Shown one piece after another: positions 28,301 through 36,355 of a stretch of 64,000 nt of DNA (its first letter is position 1; every line of letters begins with the position of its first letter). Source of the stretch: Tersicoccus solisilvae. GTDB lineage: Bacteria > Actinomycetota > Actinomycetes > Actinomycetales > Micrococcaceae. The stretch spans positions 1-64,000 of the forward strand of contig NZ_BMJI01000015.1 of NCBI RefSeq assembly GCF_014643255.1. Reading direction: 5' to 3'. The notes below the pieces were generated by a model that saw only the letters and a program-made list of their open reading frames with translations, was not told where the DNA came from and ran no database searches. The translations under genes and the position numbers were made by a program.

Positions 28301-28953
28301 GGGATGAGCAGGCGAAGCGGCTGCGCAGGGCGGAGCGGGATCTCGCGGCGCTCGGCAAGGTCAACCCGCTGGCGCTGGAGGAGTTCGCGGCACTGGAGGA
28401 GCGGCACCAGTTCCTGTCGAGCCAGCTCGAGGACCTCAAGTCCAGCCGGGCGGACCTGCTGCAGATCATCGCCGAGGTGGACCAGCGGGTGCAGGAGGTC
28501 TTCGGCGCCGCCTTCGCCGACACCGCCGCCCAGTTCGAGCACGTCTTCTCCCGGCTGTTCCCGGGCGGCGAGGGCAGGCTCGTGCTCACCGACCCCGACG
28601 ATCTGCTCGCCACCGGTGTCGAGATCGAGGCGCGGCCGGCGGGCAAGAAGGTCAAGCGGCTGTCCCTGCTCTCGGGCGGGGAGCGGTCCCTGACGGCGGT
28701 GGCGCTGCTGGTGGCGATATTCATGGCCCGGCCCAGCCCGTTCTACGTCATGGACGAGGTCGAGGCGGCCCTGGACGACACCAACCTGCAACGCCTCATC
28801 GGCATCCTCGAGGAGCTGCGCGCGTCGAGCCAGCTCATCATCATCACGCACCAGAAGCGGACGATGGAGATCGCCGACGCCCTGTACGGGGTGAGCATGC
28901 GCGGTGACGGCGTCTCGGCCGTCATCAGCCAGCGGATCGGGGTTCTTCACTAG
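25375..28953 (+). CDS. smc: Chromosome segregation ATPase SMC
   Basis: SMC with ScpA/ScpB (not in this window) organises and segregates the chromosome. The 1192-residue protein has Walker A GPNGSGKS (31-38), a first long coiled coil (about 165-490), a hinge (about 505-655), a second coiled coil (about 670-1015), the ABC signature LSGGERS (1099-1105) and Walker B FYVMDE (1123-1128). The GTG at 25375 has GGGAGG six bases upstream and places the first strand (LKTLTVRGFKSF) at the N-terminus; the frame is open 27 codons further upstream. It sits in the usual mutM-smc-ftsY neighbourhood, but the ole operon is inserted between mutM and smc. Confidence 0.95.
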   Translation: MHLKTLTVRGFKSFASATTFQFEPGVTAVVGPNGSGKSNVVDALAWVMGEQGAKTLRGGKMEDVIFAGTSGRPPLGRAQVSLTIDNTDGALPIEYTEVTISRTLFRSGGSEYAINGATCRLLDIQELLSDSGLGRQMHVIVGQGQLDAVLHATGEDRRGFIEEAAGILKHRRRKEKTVRKLEAMQANLTRLTDLTGEIRRQLTPLGKQAAVARRAQQVQFEVRDAKARLLADELVTLTERLATDLADEEAMRARRAELETGLEAGRERQGELEAAAARATPALNAARDTWYQLSSLRDRFTALAQLAEERRRLLGSAEAPARSGRDPEQLEQQAAAVRAEETELGRALEAARGTLTAALDARARAEADAAAEDKRLTALMRAAADRREGIARLTGAVGAARTRVESAEAELGRLREMIADATARAEGARSEFAALEGQVAGVEEGEEGLDAAYEQASARVEQLEAELETARQEERDAERERDALTARIEALQVGLDRRDGAETLRGAVLEGRLDGVVGGVAELVGVAQGYEPAIAAALGAAAEALAVTDHEAAERALDLLRERDAGRADLLIDDAPALPSLLPADAALPAGATRATALIRADEALGSTLDSLLADVVVVPDARVGAAVLAAHPRARVVTEDGDVFTAVSAHGGAASEASLIELQAAIDESRTARDAATARWEQARFAQSGITARLADAKTEADAALDDLHTSDARLAAVAERLAGFGSAMRSAEAERTRLDAAVETARATIEREQAALAAAADRLTAAREAPEEAAEPDTDRRDELAAAATAARAAEMEARLSVRSTEEQLTSCSQRAQSLERAARTEKAARAEAEQLARRRRYQAGKALAVGSAAVVVADHVTVSLELAAAARDAAEQTRARLDADLTEIRGGNEDIGRELAQLVDSVHRDELARERQRAAIEALQNRAADELGLSAENLIAEYGPEVPVPVTAPVEDKWADLGPATVETVPFVRDEQAKRLRRAERDLAALGKVNPLALEEFAALEERHQFLSSQLEDLKSSRADLLQIIAEVDQRVQEVFGAAFADTAAQFEHVFSRLFPGGEGRLVLTDPDDLLATGVEIEARPAGKKVKRLSLLSGGERSLTAVALLVAIFMARPSPFYVMDEVEAALDDTNLQRLIGILEELRASSQLIIITHQKRTMEIADALYGVSMRGDGVSAVISQRIGVLH

Positions 28954-29011
28954 CTGTCCCGCAGGAGGGGTCACGTCGAAGGTGGCCTGCAGGAGGGCTG
29001 CCTTGCCGGCG

Positions 29012-30313
29012 TCAGCTGCCTGCCGGCTCCGTCGTCGTCGCCGGAAGCGTCTCGCGCGCCACCAGCCACGGCACCATCGCCAGCAGGCACACGGCGCCGG
29101 TGACGGCGAAGGCCCACCCGTAGGAGAGGGTGTCCACCAGGAAGCCGGCCAGCAGCGGGCCGATGATCGTGCCCGTGTCGGCGGCCATCTGGAACGCGGC
29201 GAGCACGCGGCCCGAGCTGCGCTCCGGCCCGATCACGTCGGCGACCGCGGCCTGCTGCGCCGGGCCGAGTAGCCCGGCACCGACCCCGGCGACGATCGAG
29301 GCCACGATGAAGACGGCGACGTTCGGCACCAGCCCGAGGGCCATCGTCGCGATCCCCGTGGTGGCCAGCCCGGCGAGCACGAGCGGACGGCGTCCGTAGG
29401 CGTCCGTCAACCGCCCGGCCAGCGGCAGCGCGAGGGCGTTGCCGACGGCGAAGATCGCCAGGGCGGCGCCGGCCAGCGCCGGTCCGGCGCCCAGCGCCGC
29501 GGTGGCGAACAGCGGCACCAGCGCCACCCGGACCCCGAAGACACCCCACCCGTTGGCGAAGCTGGAGCCGATCGCCGCCCGGTAGGCGCTGTCCCCGAAA
29601 GCCGTCCGGAGGGGCAGCACCGGCGGAGTCCCCGCCTCGCCGCCGATCGTCGCGGCACTGCCGGTCGCGGCGCGCAGACGCACGAACACGAACGCCGCGG
29701 TCGCCAGCAGCAGGAGGCCGTAGACGACGAACGGCACCCGCAGGCCCAGGCCGCCGAGCACGCCGCCGACCACCGGGCCGGCGATGTTGCCGAGCAGGAA
29801 CGAGCCGGCGTAGTAACTGGAGATCCGCCCGCGGGCCCCCGCCGGGGCGAGCCGCACGATGAGCCCGAGCGCCGAGACCGTGAACATCGTCGACCCGAGG
29901 CCACCGAGGCCCCGGAACAGCAGCAGCTGGACGTAGTCGGTGGCGAAGGCACAGGTCAGCGACGAGAGTCCGACGATCGCCAGTCCCGCCACATAGACCG
30001 GCCGCTCACCGAGTCGCTCCACCAGTCGGCCCCCCGCCGGGGCGAACACCAGCCGGGCGAGGGCGAAGACGCTGACGATGGCGGCGGCCGCCGTGGTGCC
30101 GACGTCGAAGGAGTGGGCCAGCTGGGGCAGCACGGGCGCGACCAGGCCGAAACCCAGCGCGATGACGAAGGCCGCCGCGATGAGGACGAGGATGGCCGGC
30201 GGGATCGGGGTCCGCGGCGCTCGCGGCCGCCGGCGGCGTGACCCGGCCGGCAGGGCGCGGTCGGCGGGCGGAGGCACGGGGGCGGGCGCGGGATGGGGCG
30301 GAGGAGTCGGCAT
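29012..30313 (-). CDS. Major facilitator superfamily transporter
   Basis: A 433-residue MFS protein with a Pro/Arg-rich 40-residue cytoplasmic N-terminus and about 12 predicted membrane helices. The motif-A loop GGRLVERLGERPVYV after helix 2 and its second-half copy GRLTDAYGRRPLVL are visible; the pattern resembles drug-efflux DHA1 members. The substrate cannot be inferred. It is convergent with smc and divergent from ftsY, an insertion into the smc-ftsY order. A CAGACT hexamer nine bases before the ATG is a possible -10. Confidence 0.85.
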   Translation of the reverse strand: MPTPPPHPAPAPVPPPADRALPAGSRRRRPRAPRTPIPPAILVLIAAAFVIALGFGLVAPVLPQLAHSFDVGTTAAAAIVSVFALARLVFAPAGGRLVERLGERPVYVAGLAIVGLSSLTCAFATDYVQLLLFRGLGGLGSTMFTVSALGLIVRLAPAGARGRISSYYAGSFLLGNIAGPVVGGVLGGLGLRVPFVVYGLLLLATAAFVFVRLRAATGSAATIGGEAGTPPVLPLRTAFGDSAYRAAIGSSFANGWGVFGVRVALVPLFATAALGAGPALAGAALAIFAVGNALALPLAGRLTDAYGRRPLVLAGLATTGIATMALGLVPNVAVFIVASIVAGVGAGLLGPAQQAAVADVIGPERSSGRVLAAFQMAADTGTIIGPLLAGFLVDTLSYGWAFAVTGAVCLLAMVPWLVARETLPATTTEPAGS

Positions 30314-30399
30314 GGCAGGACGAGTCTGCCACGCGGTGCCGGCCCGGCGGCCGGGCCCGCACCGATCCGCCGGCGCGGGGACCGTGAGAAGCTGGCGGG

Positions 30400-31566
30400 G
30401 TGAATGGTGCACTCGACCCCGTCATGATCATCGTCTTCGTCGTCGCCGCGATCGCCGTCATCGGCACCGTGCTGATCGCGCTGGTGCGCACCACCCGGCG
30501 CCCCCGCGGCGGCGCCCGCAGCCCCTACACCTCCACGCGGGACGCCAACGACCCGGGGCCCGGCGGCGTCGGCACCCTCGACCGGCCCGAGCTCGCCGAG
30601 CCGGGTACCACGGCACCGCCCGCCCCCGAGATCGAGCGGCCCGCCGCGGTCGGCGGCCGCCTCGTCCGGCTGCGGGATCGGTTGTCCCGGTCCAACTCGA
30701 CGCTCGGCCGCGGTCTGCTCACCCTGCTCTCGCGCGAGACCATCGACGAGGGCGTGTGGGAGGAGATCGAGGAGACCCTGCTGCTCGCGGACCTCGGCAC
30801 GGAGCCGTCGATGCAGCTGGTCGACGCCCTGCGCGAGCGGGTGCGGGTCGAGGGCACGCGCGACCCCGAGCGGGTCAAGGCGATGCTGCGTGAGGAGCTC
30901 CTTCGCCTGGTCGACCCGACCATGGACCGCACCGTGAAGACCACCCGGCATGACGGCCGGCCCGCCATCGTCCTCGTCGTCGGCGTCAACGGGACCGGCA
31001 AGACCACGACCGTCGGCAAGCTGGCCCGTGTGCTGGTCGCCGAGGACAAGGACGTGCTGCTCGGTGCGGCGGACACCTTCCGCGCCGCCGCCGCCGACCA
31101 GCTGGCCACATGGGGGCAGCGGGTGGGCGTGCCCACGGTGCGCAGCGACGTCGAGGGCGCCGACCCGTCCTCGGTCGCCTACGACGCCGTCCGCGCGGGT
31201 ATCGAGGTGGAGGCCGACGTCGTCATGATCGACACGGCCGGCCGCCTGCAGAACAAGGCCGGCCTGATGGACGAGCTCGGCAAGCTCAAGCGCACCATCG
31301 AGAAGCAGGCCACCGTCGACGAGGTGCTCCTCGTCCTGGACGCCACGACCGGGCAGAACGGCATGACCCAGGCCGCCGTGTTCGCGCAGGTCGTCAACAT
31401 CACCGGCATCGTGCTGACCAAGCTCGACGGCACCGCCAAGGGCGGCATCGTCGTCGCCATTCAGCGGGCGCTCGGCGTCCCGGTCAAGCTGGTCGGCCTC
31501 GGCGAGGGGCCGGACGACCTGGCCCCGTTCGACGCCGGGGACTTCGTCGACGCCATCATCGACTGA
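30400..31566 (+). CDS. ftsY: Signal recognition particle receptor FtsY
   Basis: FtsY docks ribosome-SRP complexes at the membrane. The 388-residue protein has an N-terminal membrane helix (about residues 9-28), a short charged linker, then the N and G domains: GVNGTGKT (195-202), DTAGR (278-282) and TKLDG (340-344). The linker is much shorter than the acidic A domain of E. coli FtsY, as usual in actinobacteria. The GTG at 30400 is chosen; an ATG at 30424 would also keep the helix. The 72-bp palindromic element begins 26 bases after the stop codon. Confidence 0.95.
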   Translation: MNGALDPVMIIVFVVAAIAVIGTVLIALVRTTRRPRGGARSPYTSTRDANDPGPGGVGTLDRPELAEPGTTAPPAPEIERPAAVGGRLVRLRDRLSRSNSTLGRGLLTLLSRETIDEGVWEEIEETLLLADLGTEPSMQLVDALRERVRVEGTRDPERVKAMLREELLRLVDPTMDRTVKTTRHDGRPAIVLVVGVNGTGKTTTVGKLARVLVAEDKDVLLGAADTFRAAAADQLATWGQRVGVPTVRSDVEGADPSSVAYDAVRAGIEVEADVVMIDTAGRLQNKAGLMDELGKLKRTIEKQATVDEVLLVLDATTGQNGMTQAAVFAQVVNITGIVLTKLDGTAKGGIVVAIQRALGVPVKLVGLGEGPDDLAPFDAGDFVDAIID

Positions 31567-31592
31567 CCTTCCCTCGTCCTTCCACCCCTTCA

Positions 31593-31664
31593 CGCCAGCT
31601 CGTCACTAGATGTTCCAGAGCGGCCGATTCCGGCCTCGTTCGAGCATCTATTGACGAGCTGGCG
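31593..31664. repeat. Palindromic intergenic element, copy 1
   Basis: A 72-base element with complementary arms of about 22 bases (31593-31614 and 31643-31664; two mismatches) and a 5-bp inner stem GGCCG-ATTC-CGGCC. Its right-arm end CATCTATTGACGAGCTGGCG is identical in copy 2 (50717-50787), and both share a central GATTCCGG in the same orientation. It lies just after ftsY and may act as its terminator. Element class unknown: it is not a transposase gene or CRISPR; a miniature palindromic mobile element or a protein-binding site are possibilities. Confidence 0.85.
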
Positions 31665-31890
31665 TGGTTGGTGTGCCCTGACGGGCCGGTTCACCTGATC
31701 GAAACACGCCGGTGACGGCCCTTTTACCCGCGATCCCCATCCGTAACGCCCCGGCAATGCACCCCGCCGGGCCGTGAAACACGCGCCCACCATGCTCGAG
31801 ATCGGGGCACGGAGCCGTCCCGCCGCACGACCGCGGCCCGACCGCTCCGTCGCATCGGATCGAATGACCTCTTCGAGGAAGGGTATGGGC
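31665..31890 (+). promoter_or_regulatory. amtB upstream region
   Basis: The 324-base gap between ftsY and amtB holds the palindromic element, then this 226-base stretch with the GlnR-like boxes (31701-31727) and the amtB ribosome site GGAAGGG (31877-31883). No gene is supported in it. Confidence 0.5.
31701..31727 (+). promoter_or_regulatory. GlnR-like nitrogen-control boxes upstream of amtB
   Basis: GAAAC, GTGAC and TTTAC (31701-31705, 31712-31716, 31723-31727) are each separated by six bases, giving AC-N9-AC-N9-AC. This matches the actinobacterial GlnR pattern (GTNAC-N6-GAAAC type, 11-bp steps) that usually precedes amtB operons. Regulation by GlnR is inferred; no glnR gene is in the window. 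Confidence 0.55.
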
Positions 31891-33231
31891 ATGGACACTG
31901 GCGCAACCGCCTGGGTGCTGGTCTCGGCCGCACTGGTCCTGTTGATGACGCCGGGTCTGGCGTTCTTCTACGGCGGCATGACCCGCGCCAAGGGCGTGCT
32001 GAACATGATGATGATGAGCTTCGGCGCGCTGGCCCTGGTCGGCGTGCTGTGGGTGCTGGTGGGCTACTCCATGGCCTTCGGCACCGACATCGGGGCCGGT
32101 CTGGTGGGCAATCCGTTCGAGAAGTTCGGGCTGCAGGGCGTGCTCGACACCGGGGACGGTGCGGCGATGTCCGGCAGCATCCCCGAGATCGTGTTCGTCG
32201 GCTTCCAGGCCGTCTTCGCGATCATCACCGTCGCGCTGATCTCCGGGGCGATCGCCGACCGGGCGAAGTTCGGCGCCTGGATGCTGTTCGCCGGGTTCTG
32301 GGCCGTGCTGGTCTACTTCCCGGTCGCGCACTGGGTGTTCGACTTCAACACCGACTCCAACGACAACAACATCGGCGGCTGGATCGGCCAGGGCCTCGGG
32401 GTGATCGACTTCGCCGGCGGCACCGCCGTGCACATCAACGCCGGTGCGGCGGCGCTCGCGCTGGCCCTCGTCCTCGGCAAACGCAAAGGCTTCGGCAAGG
32501 ACTCCGGGCACCGCCCGCACAACCTGCCGCTGGTGATGCTCGGCGCGGGCCTGCTGTGGTTCGGCTGGTTCGGCTTCAACGCCGGCTCGGCGCTGGGCGC
32601 GAACGCCGTCGCCGGGTACGCGTGGATCAACACGCTGGTCGCCCCGTGTGCCGCGATCCTCGGCTGGCTGCTGGTCGAGCGGCTGCGCGACGGGCACGCC
32701 ACGTCCCTCGGAGCGGCGTCCGGTGCGGTGGCCGGGCTGGTCGCCATCACGCCGGCCTGCAGTTCCCTCACCCCGCTGTGGTCGATCGTGCTCGGCCTGA
32801 TCGCGGGCGTCGCCTGCGCCCTGGCCGTCGGCCTGAAGTACCGCTGGGGCTACGACGACTCCCTCGACGTCGTCGGCGTGCACCTGGTGGGGGGCATCAT
32901 CGGCACCCTGTTCATCGGCCTGGCCGCAGACCCGGGTTCGCCCGCCGGTGCCACCGGTCTGTTCTACGGCGGCGGGCTGACCCAGCTCGGCCTGCAGGCC
33001 ATCGGTGCGTTCGCCGTCCTGATCTACTCGTTCGCCATCGCGTTCGTGCTCGCCTGGCTGATCTCCAAGTCCCTGGGCTTCCGCATCAGCGAGGAGCACG
33101 AGGTGACCGGCGTCGACCTCACGCAGCACGCCGAGACGGCCTACCAGTACAACGAAGCCGGAGGGAACTTCCACGCGGGACGGCACCTGGTGCAGACTCC
33201 CGACGGCGCGATCGAAGAGGTGTCTGCATGA
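31891..33231 (+). CDS. amtB: Ammonium transporter
   Basis: A 446-residue Amt/MEP/Rh channel with 11 predicted membrane helices, starting MDTGATAWVL with the family segment MTPGLAFFYGGM. The pore twin histidines are present (His181 in AVHINAG and His331 in GVHLVGG). It conducts ammonium under nitrogen limitation. The ATG at 31891 is preferred on homology and on ribosome-site spacing; one at 31885 is also possible. Its stop overlaps the glnB start (ATGA), the classic Amt-PII coupling. Confidence 0.95.
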   Translation: MDTGATAWVLVSAALVLLMTPGLAFFYGGMTRAKGVLNMMMMSFGALALVGVLWVLVGYSMAFGTDIGAGLVGNPFEKFGLQGVLDTGDGAAMSGSIPEIVFVGFQAVFAIITVALISGAIADRAKFGAWMLFAGFWAVLVYFPVAHWVFDFNTDSNDNNIGGWIGQGLGVIDFAGGTAVHINAGAAALALALVLGKRKGFGKDSGHRPHNLPLVMLGAGLLWFGWFGFNAGSALGANAVAGYAWINTLVAPCAAILGWLLVERLRDGHATSLGAASGAVAGLVAITPACSSLTPLWSIVLGLIAGVACALAVGLKYRWGYDDSLDVVGVHLVGGIIGTLFIGLAADPGSPAGATGLFYGGGLTQLGLQAIGAFAVLIYSFAIAFVLAWLISKSLGFRISEEHEVTGVDLTQHAETAYQYNEAGGNFHAGRHLVQTPDGAIEEVSA

Positions 33232-33566
33232 AACTGGTGACCGCGATCATCCGACCGGAGAAGGTCGACGACATCCGCTCGGCCCTCGAGTCCTACGGCG
33301 TCCGCGGGCTGACCGTCTCCCACGCCAGCGGCTACGGCCGGCAGCGGGGCCACACCGAGGTGTATCGGGGGGCGGAGTACACCTCGGACCTGCTGCGCAA
33401 GACCCGCGTCGAGATCCTGGTCCCCGATCACGCCGCCTCGGACATCGTCGACGTCCTCGTCTCCACCGCCAACACCGGCCGCGCCGGGGACGGCAAGGTC
33501 TGGATCACGCAGGTCGAGGAGGCGGTCCGGGTTCGCACCGGCGAGCGCGGCGACGCCGCGGTCTGA
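33228..33566 (+). CDS. glnB: Nitrogen regulatory protein P-II
   Basis: A 112-residue PII trimer subunit that senses ATP/ADP and 2-oxoglutarate and can plug AmtB. The T-loop GRQRGHTEVYRGAEYTSDL includes Tyr46 and Tyr51; Tyr51 is the modification site (adenylylated in actinobacteria that have GlnD). The C-terminal signature TGRAGDGKVWI is intact. It overlaps amtB by four bases. The usual third gene, glnD, is absent here: a strong terminator and an unrelated gene follow, so Tyr51 modification depends on a gene elsewhere, if any. Confidence 0.95.
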   Translation: MKLVTAIIRPEKVDDIRSALESYGVRGLTVSHASGYGRQRGHTEVYRGAEYTSDLLRKTRVEILVPDHAASDIVDVLVSTANTGRAGDGKVWITQVEEAVRVRTGERGDAAV

Positions 33567-33578
33567 CCCCCGGCCCCG

Positions 33579-33628
33579 ACCACGGCACCGCCCGGCATCG
33601 TGCTCACGATGCCGGGCGGTGCCGTGGT
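33579..33628. terminator. Strong terminator between glnB and the DUF6480-like gene
   Basis: A perfect 24-bp inverted repeat (arms 33579-33602 and 33605-33628) begins 12 bases after the glnB stop and ends 15 bases beyond the stop of the convergent small gene, so it can serve as a bidirectional terminator. Confidence 0.85.
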
Positions 33629-33643
33629 CCGTGCCGGTCCGGG

Positions 33644-33949
33644 CTACTCGTCGTGGCCCTGGTCCCCGCTCATCTGGTCCTCCGCGGGCGGGGTCTCCCC
33701 GGGAGGGACGCCACCGCCCGGTTCCAGCCCCGTGACGCGATCGCGCTCGGGGTCCGGGTGCGGGTCGCCCGCCGCGGACGGCGTCGAGTCGGCGCCGGTG
33801 GCGGCGTCCTCCGACGCCGCCTCGGGTCCCGGGGGAGCGGCGTCCGGCTCCGTCGCGCGGGCCGCCGGGTCGTCGCTGCCGGTCTCGGTGATCGGGCCGG
33901 GGCCGATCGGGTCGCTCGGCACGCTGCCGGTGCTGGCGTTCTCGCTCAC
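33644..33949 (-). CDS. Small acidic disordered protein, DUF6480-like C-terminus
   Basis: A 101-residue protein rich in Pro, Asp, Glu, Gly and Ala, with no membrane segment or predicted fold. The C-terminal segment TGLEPGGGVPPGETPPAED resembles the core of DUF6480 proteins, which normally continue into a membrane helix; here the protein stops soon after, so it may be a variant without the anchor. The GTG start has a good GAGGAGG site. It is convergent with glnB and divergent from ffh. Function unknown; the family match is from memory. Confidence 0.65.
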   Translation of the reverse strand: MSENASTGSVPSDPIGPGPITETGSDDPAARATEPDAAPPGPEAASEDAATGADSTPSAAGDPHPDPERDRVTGLEPGGGVPPGETPPAEDQMSGDQGHDE

Positions 33950-34020
33950 GGTTCCTCCTCGTGCGTCGTCCCGCCGCGCAGGAGCTGCGTCGCGGTCCTG
34001 CGAGCCTAGGGTCGGACCGC

Positions 34021-34072
34021 GCCCCCGGACAAGCAACGCCGGGGGCACCGGCAGGGGTCGCCTTGCTAAGCT
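34021..34072 (+). promoter_or_regulatory. Hairpin and possible ffh promoter
   Basis: In the 219-base gap before ffh there is an 8-bp hairpin (34021-34028 with 34039-34046), then TAAGCT (34067-34072), the best -10 hexamer, giving a leader of about 90 bases. No good -35 is seen. Confidence 0.35.
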
Positions 34073-34168
34073 GGGTCACTGGTCGCACGCCACGGCCGGC
34101 CCGGCGACCGACGCCCGCGATGCCCGGCCCGCGGTGTCCACCCACCGACGAGAGAAGTCTGTAGAACC

Positions 34169-35758
34169 GTGTTCACTTCACTGTCTGATCGGCTCACCGC
34201 CACCTTCAAGAACCTGCGCGGCAAGGGCCGCCTCAGCGAGGCCGACGTCGACGCCACCGTGCGGGAGATCCGGCGCGCGCTGCTCGACGCGGACGTCGCC
34301 GTGCCCGTGGTGCGCGAGTTCACCGCCAGCATCCGCGAGCGCGCCCTCGGGGCCGAGGTGGCTGCGGCCCTGAACCCGGCGCAGCAGATCGTCAAGATCG
34401 TCAACGAGGAGCTCCAGGGCGTCCTCGGCGGCGCGACCCGGCGGATCCGGTTCGCCAAGCACCCGCCGACGGTGATCATGCTCGCGGGCCTGCAGGGCGC
34501 CGGCAAGACGACCCTGGCCGGCAAGCTCGGCAAGTGGCTGGCCGCGCAGGGCCACAAGCCGCTGCTCGTCGCGGCGGACCTGCAGCGTCCCAACGCCGTC
34601 ACCCAGCTGCAGATCGTCGGCCAGCGCGCCGGCGTCGGCGTGTACGCGCCGCACCCGGGCACCACGAGCGAGGCTGACGTGCCCACCGGGAACCCGGTGC
34701 AGGTGGCGCGCGACGGCGTCACCGAGGCACGGAACAAGCTGCACGACGTCGTCATCATCGACACCGCCGGTCGCCTCGGCGTCGACGCCGAGATGATGCA
34801 GCAGGCCGCCGACATCCGCGCGGCGACCAGCCCCGACGAGGTGCTGTTCGTCATCGACGCGATGATCGGCCAGGACGCGGTCAACACGGCGCTCGCCTTC
34901 CAGGAGGGCGTCGCCTTCACCGGCGTCGTGCTCTCCAAGCTCGACGGCGACGCCCGCGGTGGTGCCGCCCTGTCCGTCGCCTCGGTGACAGGCCAGCCCG
35001 TCATGTTCGCCTCCACCGGCGAGGGCCTGGACGACTTCGAGCTGTTCCACCCGGACCGGATGGCCGGCCGCATCCTCGACATGGGCGACGTGCTCTCCCT
35101 GATCGAGCAGGCCGAGCGCTCCTGGGACAAGGCCGAGGCCGACCGGATGGCGAAGAAGTTCGCCGACCAGGAGGACTTCACCTTCGAGGACTTCCTCGCC
35201 CAGATGCAGCAGATCCGCAAGATGGGCTCGATGAAGAAGATGCTCATGATGATGCCCGGCGCCGCCGGCATCCGTGAGCAGCTCGAGAACTTCGACGAGC
35301 GGGAGATCGACCGGGTCGAGGCGATCGTCCGGTCCATGACCCCGCACGAGCGGGTCGCCCCGAAGATCATGAACGGCTCCCGGCGTGCCCGCATCGCCCG
35401 CGGTTCCGGCGTCACCGTCTCCGAGGTGAACCAGCTGATGGAGCGGTTCACCCAGGCGCAGAAGATGATGCGGCAGATGGCCCGCGGCGGCGGTGTCCCC
35501 GGCATGCCGGGCATGGCCGGCCCGGGGGGCTTCAACTCGCCGCGCAAGAAGGGCAAGAACGCGAAGGCCGCCAAGAGCTCCCGTTCCGGCAACCCGGCCA
35601 AGCGTGCCCAGGAGGCCGCGGCCGCTCAGGCGCGCCGCGAGCGGGGTAGCCAGCCGGTCAACACCGGGGCCGCGTTCGGCAAGGACGCCGGCGCGGAGGA
35701 CTTCGACCCGTCGGCCCTGAACCTGCCCGCCGGTTTCGAGAAGTTCCTCGGCAAGTGA
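34169..35758 (+). CDS. ffh: Signal recognition particle protein Ffh
   Basis: Ffh binds 4.5S RNA and signal peptides and delivers nascent membrane proteins to FtsY. The 529-residue protein has an N domain (1-95), the G domain with GLQGAGKT (107-114), DTAGRLG and SKLDGDARGG, and a Met-rich M domain (about 320-440) containing MKKMLMMMPG. The C-terminal 80 residues are a Lys/Ala/Gly-rich tail ending in a conserved-looking FEKFLGK. It starts with GTG, and its stop overlaps the Nudix gene start by four bases. Confidence 0.96.
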   Translation: MFTSLSDRLTATFKNLRGKGRLSEADVDATVREIRRALLDADVAVPVVREFTASIRERALGAEVAAALNPAQQIVKIVNEELQGVLGGATRRIRFAKHPPTVIMLAGLQGAGKTTLAGKLGKWLAAQGHKPLLVAADLQRPNAVTQLQIVGQRAGVGVYAPHPGTTSEADVPTGNPVQVARDGVTEARNKLHDVVIIDTAGRLGVDAEMMQQAADIRAATSPDEVLFVIDAMIGQDAVNTALAFQEGVAFTGVVLSKLDGDARGGAALSVASVTGQPVMFASTGEGLDDFELFHPDRMAGRILDMGDVLSLIEQAERSWDKAEADRMAKKFADQEDFTFEDFLAQMQQIRKMGSMKKMLMMMPGAAGIREQLENFDEREIDRVEAIVRSMTPHERVAPKIMNGSRRARIARGSGVTVSEVNQLMERFTQAQKMMRQMARGGGVPGMPGMAGPGGFNSPRKKGKNAKAAKSSRSGNPAKRAQEAAAAQARRERGSQPVNTGAAFGKDAGAEDFDPSALNLPAGFEKFLGK

Positions 35759-36243
35759 TCGACTCCTACCTCAGCGAGCCCGAGCTCGCCGCGTTCATCG
35801 CCACGCTGCCGCGTCGTCGGCTCGCGGCGGGCGCGCTGATCCGGGACCCCGACGGTCGCGTGTTGATGGTCCAGCCCAACTACAAGCAGGGCTGGGAGCT
35901 GCCCGGGGGCACGGTGGAGGCCGGCGAGGACCCGCGGACGGGCTGTACCCGTGAGGTGCTCGAGGAGGTCGGCCTCGACCTGCCGGTGGGCCGGCTGCTC
36001 GTCGTCGAGCACGGCATCTCCCACGGTGTCTGGGGCGACGCGACGATCTTCCTCTACGACGGCGGCACGATCGACGCCGACACGGCGGTCAGCGTGCAGG
36101 CCGAGGAGCTGCTCGGTTATCGCTTCGTCCCGCCCGCCGACGTCGCGACCCTGGCGATGCCGGGACTGGCGAACCGGATCGCCGTCGGGCTGGCCGCCCT
36201 CGCGGACGGCCAGACGCGGGAACTGGTCAACGGCCGGGGCTGA
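35755..36243 (+). CDS. Nudix hydrolase
   Basis: A 162-residue Nudix protein. The Nudix box is complete: GGTVEAGEDPRTGCTREVLEEVG (about residues 50-72), matching GX5EX7REUXEEXGU. Such enzymes hydrolyse nucleoside diphosphates linked to other groups; the substrate here is unknown. The GTG start overlaps the ffh stop, so it is co-translated with ffh, but no functional link is known. It begins a three-gene accessory stretch before rpsP. Confidence 0.85.
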   Translation: MIDSYLSEPELAAFIATLPRRRLAAGALIRDPDGRVLMVQPNYKQGWELPGGTVEAGEDPRTGCTREVLEEVGLDLPVGRLLVVEHGISHGVWGDATIFLYDGGTIDADTAVSVQAEELLGYRFVPPADVATLAMPGLANRIAVGLAALADGQTRELVNGRG

Positions 36244-36355
36244 GTCCCGGACGCCGCGGGTGCCGTCGCCTCCGGGCCGGTACCTGTTGCTCGAGGCCGC
36301 CGACCGCGCCGGGACCGTCCCGGGACCGTCGGTGGCGGATGCCAAGGTGGTGGAC

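Noticed and set aside
31593-31664. The palindromic element as only a rho-independent terminator of ftsY
   Set aside because: A terminator need not share its sequence with another site; the 20-base identity with the element at 50717 shows a repeated element, even if it also terminates transcription.
34066-35601. A 511-codon minus-strand frame antisense to ffh
   Set aside because: Ser/Arg-rich composition, no family pattern, and it is fully covered by ffh, whose motifs are intact.
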